From Ascaphus truei (Eukaryota > Chordata > Amphibia > Anura > Ascaphidae), in the NCBI GenBank assembly GCA_036426205.1, contig CM071568.1, positions 41,100,648-41,164,647 of the forward strand: a stretch of DNA of 64,000 nt, given 5' to 3'. Made by a program: the position numbers and the translations under genes. Shown one piece after another: positions 58,870 through 64,000 of this stretch. Under the pieces are notes generated by a model that was not told the origin of the DNA, did not search any database, and saw nothing but the letters and a program-made list of their open reading frames with translations. Within the stretch, counting starts at the first letter, position 1, and each line of letters opens with the position of its first letter.

Positions 58870-61489
58870 AACCTTTTTACATACAAGTATCCACAAGTGT
58901 ACCCAGCACCCTGGACAGGTATGAGAGACTGAGCACTGCCATGTATATACAGATGAAGTCTCCGGTTCGGGTTGAGCCTCGAGCGGGGGAATGAACGGCT
59001 GCCTGCGGCGCGCTGTCACCTGCGATAGCCTTCAAAAAAGCTGGCTGAATCGCGCTCAACTCCCGGGAGCCGCGAGGAGGACCCGCTGGAACCAGAGACG
59101 TCCTCTGTACTGTAGTCAATTAAATGTACACACCTTTAGAGCTGGGCATGTCGTGTTACAATGCCTCACTACACAATATGCTGATGCCCTTATAGCTAAA
59201 AGATGACGTGAAGGAGAACAGAATAAAACCAAATTTTCAGTGCCAAAAAAAAAGAGAGAGAATACAGTCAGGGTTTGTATGAAGGTCGATTTAAGTAGGA
59301 AGTTGATGATGAGTATACCTTATAATACATAGGTTGTATAGGTAGTATATACAAACCCCACTGGGCAACATGCAGGTCTTTATTGTACCAAGCTTTAGGC
59401 AATATGTTTCTGTGGGTTTTAAGAGAACGATTAAGGTGTTCCACTAGCTCCCCAATGTTAAATCCAATGTTAAAGCCTCTTACATTACATGATATTTGGG
59501 AATAAATATACAATTATGTTGCTGCTACATACAGTAGATGCTAAGCTGGACGTTTTGACAATGAATTTCTAACTCTAAATATATTTGAAGAATCAGAAAT
59601 GTAGTCGTTCATTGGAGACAATAATATTTCAATGACGCAACCCCATGTCTGCTGCCATTATTGCTGCCCCAATAATAGACAATTGTATATTGTTGGCATC
59701 ATTGTACAGTATGTGCCTAAAACAAAAGAGAACTAATAAAATAATGTGTGGAAAACAGAATTGGTAATTGTTATTAATATTGTAGTTTGCACTGAACATG
59801 TGCAAAAAAATAAAAACTTTACAGTAGGTGCATGTTTAATCAGAATAACATGGCACAAAATGTAAACAGATTTATTCTCCATTTTCCAACCAAAGAATAG
59901 CATTCTGTAGCATAGTCACAACATAGAATAGCAGCAATGATACAAAACCCGACATGCAAAAGGGCAATAGTACAAATGTAGGCAATGTTTTGCAGCCACT
60001 GGTGTACTCCTGCTGGTGAAATAGTGCGACAGCCCTGGCCTCTATTTGTAAGCAGCTGATTCAAAACAATGGCCGCTCCTCCCGCTGGCGTGTTGTGTAT
60101 GTCCTGCTGCAGCGCGCCACAGGCTGCAATAACCTTGGCTACGTATGTATGTAATTTATTAAAGCAGCAATACTACACCCCCTTCCTTTTTCTTTCTTAT
60201 TTTTATATGTAAAGCATGTGACCATGTATTATTCTACATTCTTACCTGATCTGGGAATCGTTTGGTGCTCCTGTTATAAATCTGTAAAATCCTGATTGTG
60301 TGCCTAACGAAATGGACTCCTAACTTTGTGCTGCTGTCTGTGAAATGCTGCAGCTTATATGTAACATTATATTATTACGTGTAACATATTGTTGTTACAG
60401 CTTTCAGAGCAATAGACAGGCTGCTGTTTGGAACGCAGCAACAGATCTGTTTGTGATACTTTGTTGCCAACAAGCAGAGCTGAAAAAGGTGTCAGTGCCT
60501 GGTTTAAAAGACGAAGTGGGTACGACTTTCCATTTGATGCTGGGGCTACCAAAGGATGATCAGTACATTTTAAAAAATCATTACAAATAGCATTAGGAGT
60601 TAAAAAAAAAATGCAGACAGTACTATCTAATACTATATAATGCTTTATTTAAAAAAAAAACATATAGGATGTTTCACGTTGTGCTGCTTTAATGTGTTTA
60701 TTTATGGCAACTAAAATCTCCAACTCATCAAGAATTGCCTACAGATGGTTAGCCTTCAAGAGGAGACATTTTGAACGCCTCCCTTTTCAGGGGACTAATA
60801 AAGGGAAGGAAAATGCCTTAAACCTGCAAGATGTTTTCAGGGGCTGTATCATTAAGCATAGAAAATACCTAATCTAAAATTAACCAGATTACATGGCAAC
60901 ACTATATTAAGAACTCTGGACTGGAAATCAATATGAACCTGTTTCAGTAATAGTAGATATAATTCATTGAATAGTCATCATTTTTCACTTTTATAAATTC
61001 TGATTAAGACAACTTTCTGATATGTTGAATAAAATAAAGTCCATTAGACCTTCAACCATTTCTAAGGCAATCCTTATTTAATAGCATTAAATACATTAAA
61101 GTAAATACATGTATAATTGCATATTCTTTGTATTGATATGTGGTATAGTTAATTTAGCAATTTTCCTGATGCTAAACTGACACATCATTTGTGATCCGAC
61201 TGCATCACCTTTTTCTCTTAATGTGTAATAATAGAATCTCATTGTCTTTTGAGTTGGGCTTTAAAAAGAAACACTTCCAAAAGCTGTTGCACAACATGTT
61301 GTATATTTAAAAAAAAACATAACCTGTCACTATTTACTACATGTATTTGTTCCATGTCAAGGCTAGGGTTTTTGCTTATAGTGGGGAGAATAGCTCATCC
61401 AGTTGAACTGGTCAGCAAGATATCATTAGCTGGTTGTATACAAGAAATGCAAGGGTTAGAGCACCAACCATCAAAAGCCAGTTTCTGTA
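58870..61489. other. Intron and unclassified repeat pieces
   Basis: 58960-59110 is CpG-rich and probably repeat-derived. 60060-60160 and 60385-60690 contain 'agcagcaat' and 'gctgctttaa' ends like 49560-49580, perhaps one uncharacterised family. No exon. Confidence 0.35.
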
Positions 61490-61800
61490 CCTCCTTGAGC
61501 TGATCAGAGGATCAGAGTATCACGAAAGGATTAGCACTGACTTGGGATTTGTGTGATTGGTTAATTTATTGCAGCGATGGCAGGCCTTTCATCTATGGCA
61601 ACATTTAATCAGTGCGGCTATGGAGGCTATTACGGGTTAGCTCTTTTCTCAAGTCAGCCAGGGCTACACCATCAGCCCTATCACAATTCCCCTGAAATTT
61701 CCAAATAATCTGGAACCAGCTTTAGCCTCACAGTAATAAAAATTAGAAGAGATGCCTGATAGAGCCCATGGACAGGCTTTCACTTGCGCAAGGCAAATTA
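61490..61800. promoter_or_regulatory. Candidate conserved non-coding element
   Basis: A complex non-repetitive block with motifs such as 'gtgattggttaatttattgc' and 'atggcaacatttaatcagtg'. It stands out from the AT-rich intron in the same way as 50860-51190. No alignment was possible. Confidence 0.3.
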
Positions 61801-64000
61801 TAAATAGTATGAATGTGTACTTTAAAAAAAAAAAAAAATTGCCACCTCTTAAGAGATGTGCAGGACTTATCGCCCCTGCTCTGATCCAAATCCTCGTGGT
61901 TGAAAATTTATATTAGATTTTATCAGGGAAGTCTAAGTCTAGAAAAATCAATGAAGGTTATCTTTTATGTTGCAGGAACTTGTGGAAATATTGATTTTCA
62001 TTTTATAGCGAATTTGGAGCAGGAGTTGGTAATCACTGCAAAGCTGACTATAATATTTTGCTACTGTATCCTTTACTGAGTTTTCCTGCTGTATTTAAGA
62101 TAGCTTCTTCGATCTTGATTTTTTTCAATGTATATGTTTTTAGACGCCTGTTGCTAATGGTGTCCTTTTTTTATTTTATTAGTTGCAATAATTTGTTACG
62201 ACCTAGGTCTCTATCTTTGTTTATGATTAATGTCGTTTTGGCATACTAGTTTAGTCATAGACATCAAAGATCTCCTAAAGTACATATACTGTAATCACAC
62301 TTTCACCTCAGCCACAGCAACTATTTATTCTACCAGAGAGGGAATAAGGGATTAAACGTTTAACCCATTCAATGTATGGGGGGGAAAGACTGTCTCTCTT
62401 GTCCATGTTATTCATAAATACTCTCTGGTGCGAAGCGCGTAAGGAATGGACGGGCTCTTTAATAAGGGGGTCATTGGCACTATTTAACAAGATACATTTC
62501 ATAAAGGATTTGTTTTATTATTTCATCAAAACTGTCTACCGTATTGACTCAATGGATGAAATCTGGTTTGCGTGATGCTGTTGTTGCTTCCTATTTATAA
62601 ACATTCCCCAAAAACATTACTATGGATGATTGAAGGACACTGTATGGATGATTGAAGGACACTAGCTCCAGAAGTAAGCAATCCAAATAGTGTATCATTC
62701 CCCTTGATATTACCTACCATCTAAATCTTGGGGGATAAAAATGTACAGTATGATGACAAGATCTACTGTATGCCCATTTGGTATATCAATTGCCTACTGG
62801 TAAGCATGAGGAGCATCTTGGTTAGACACATTTGCAAACAATTTACTTACAATTTCATATTTATTATTTTATCATTATTTTTACACATATGGTGAAAACC
62901 GTTGTCATTGATGTGGAAGATATGATCGTTGTAGATGTTATGTGGTTCCCAATTAAGTAAAGTTACAGTTGTTTTTCTTTAGACATGGGTTTGCATACAG
63001 GTATGGAAAATGTACTGTACAAGTAGAGTCGAATACTTCTGGTACCACATTATGAAATAAAGCAGACTTTAGGTGTATAAAATCATTATCAGGTAAATAT
63101 TTTGTTAACACTGTTTCTGTTGTGGGGCTTGAGTGAATGTTAGCGCGAAATAGGCTAACAATTAGGCATGGAAGCCTGGTTGGGCTTTGGAAAGCAAAAC
63201 AGGATAGTTTTGCACAGCTCTGTAGAGAGCATGAAGACTTCATTGACAAAATACACAAAAATGTCCATGATTAAGAAGTCTCTTACAGCAGCGTATCAGA
63301 AATTGAAGCACAGGTTGTACTGCAGGATGTTGCCTGGCTGAATGCATTCTGTCTCAGCAGACTTCCTCCTTGCACAACTATCATAGGGCACAGAGACCTG
63401 TTTTATGCATTGGCTTGATAAGGGACAGTGGTTACTACGTTTGAATTTCCTAATAGTGAGCTCTTGGAACATGCTGGGGACAGCGTCCTGGAATATAAGC
63501 TTGGTAAACCAAAAAGGGAACAGTACTTTCTATACATGATTATTCTCGCAACAAGAATACATTAACTGAAACTGTAAAGATGGTCGAAATCATGACATGA
63601 TAGCAATTGGTAAAATGAAAAGTAGGAGGGAAATCAGCAAGCCAATGGCAATTTACTTCAAGGAAACCAACAGCAGAAGAAAAGGGCACGGGTGGGCAGA
63701 TAACGTTGGAAAACAGGCCTCAGAGAAGAGGAGTGTAGGCCAGTAGTTTGTTCTTTAACACGACAATGACACACTCGAAAGATTATTGCTCTGCATTTAC
63801 GTGTTCAGTATGTCTATTTTTAGTTACGTCTTGTCTTGTCTTGCATTGTAATGTAAGGTCATGTATGTATGATATCTTAATGTAATATCTACAGTATTAA
63901 GATTGTCTACGTATCATTTTTTTTAATGTAATGTGAAAATGTAGTGCGACATCTCTAGAAAAATAAAAAACTGTTATGAAAAAAAAGAACAATGAAAGTG
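61801..64000. other. Intronic stretch; weak hammerhead-like relic near 62430
   Basis: No exon. A 22-bp direct repeat 'atggatgattgaaggacact' lies at about 62623-62662. At 62426-62446 'ctggtgcgaagcgcgtaagg' resembles the 3' half of the family's hammerhead (GAAACGCGU), but no 5' core is visible. Confidence 0.35.

Noticed and set aside
62426..62446. Hammerhead near 62.43 kb
   Set aside because: Only the 3' half (GAAGCGCGU) resembles the family; there is no CUGANGA core, so it is not annotated as a ribozyme.

Overview
The window looks like intronic DNA from an amphibian, probably a frog. The organism call rests on repeat style: CR1-like LINEs ending in (ATGTAACT)n, L2 fragments, CORE/tRNA SINEs, hAT and TA-flanked MITEs, and many interspersed hammerhead motifs. 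Only one host coding segment is recognisable: a 125-nt plus-strand exon at 23301-23425 that reads as part of ZFPM2 (FOG-2), the GATA cofactor. The remainder would then be the two introns flanking that exon. Homopolymer indels between repeat copies suggest either decay or long-read assembly noise.

Layout: 1-5.3 kb holds a Ty3/gypsy RT relic, a hAT tail and two TIR elements swollen by G-rich minisatellites. 6.2-7.5 kb is a 3-unit tandem array (period about 396 bp) carrying hammerhead ribozymes on the minus strand. 7.8-10 kb holds a hAT MITE, a CR1-like LINE and a TA MITE. 10.3-12.9 kb holds a hammerhead-bearing element, an AT-centred palindrome and a diverged sister of the tandem array. 13.7-16.5 kb is mostly satellite. 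17.6-23 kb holds L2 pieces, a 118-bp hammerhead insertion and several MITEs, followed by the exon. 23.7-33 kb holds MITEs, a G-rich minisatellite and LTR-like tracts. 33.1-36.2 kb holds an inverted hammerhead dimer among TA microsatellites. 38.4-46 kb holds two large palindromic insertions, each with a hammerhead-like motif at its centre and 14-bp target-site duplications, plus a solo LTR. 46-64 kb is mostly unique intron, with a few repeats, two more hammerheads (53.35 and 56.15 kb) and possible conserved non-coding blocks.

The main discovery is a hammerhead-ribozyme-bearing retroelement set. At least ten separate motifs share the same layout: short stem I, CUGANGA-type core, stem II hairpin, GAAA, a short palindromic stem III (ACGCGU, ACAGCUGU, ACAUGU), then UC or UA. 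One (6891-6934, minus) has every core base and all three helices intact. Others show compensatory changes in stem I and a C3-G8 to U3-A8 swap. Several are flanked by 14-16 bp direct repeats, which suggests target-primed insertion. Hammerheads are already known in Penelope-like elements and animal retrozymes, so the motif is not new. The inverted-dimer architecture, the U3-A8 class and the density in one locus are the parts worth pursuing. All folds were done by eye; no search or energy calculation was run.
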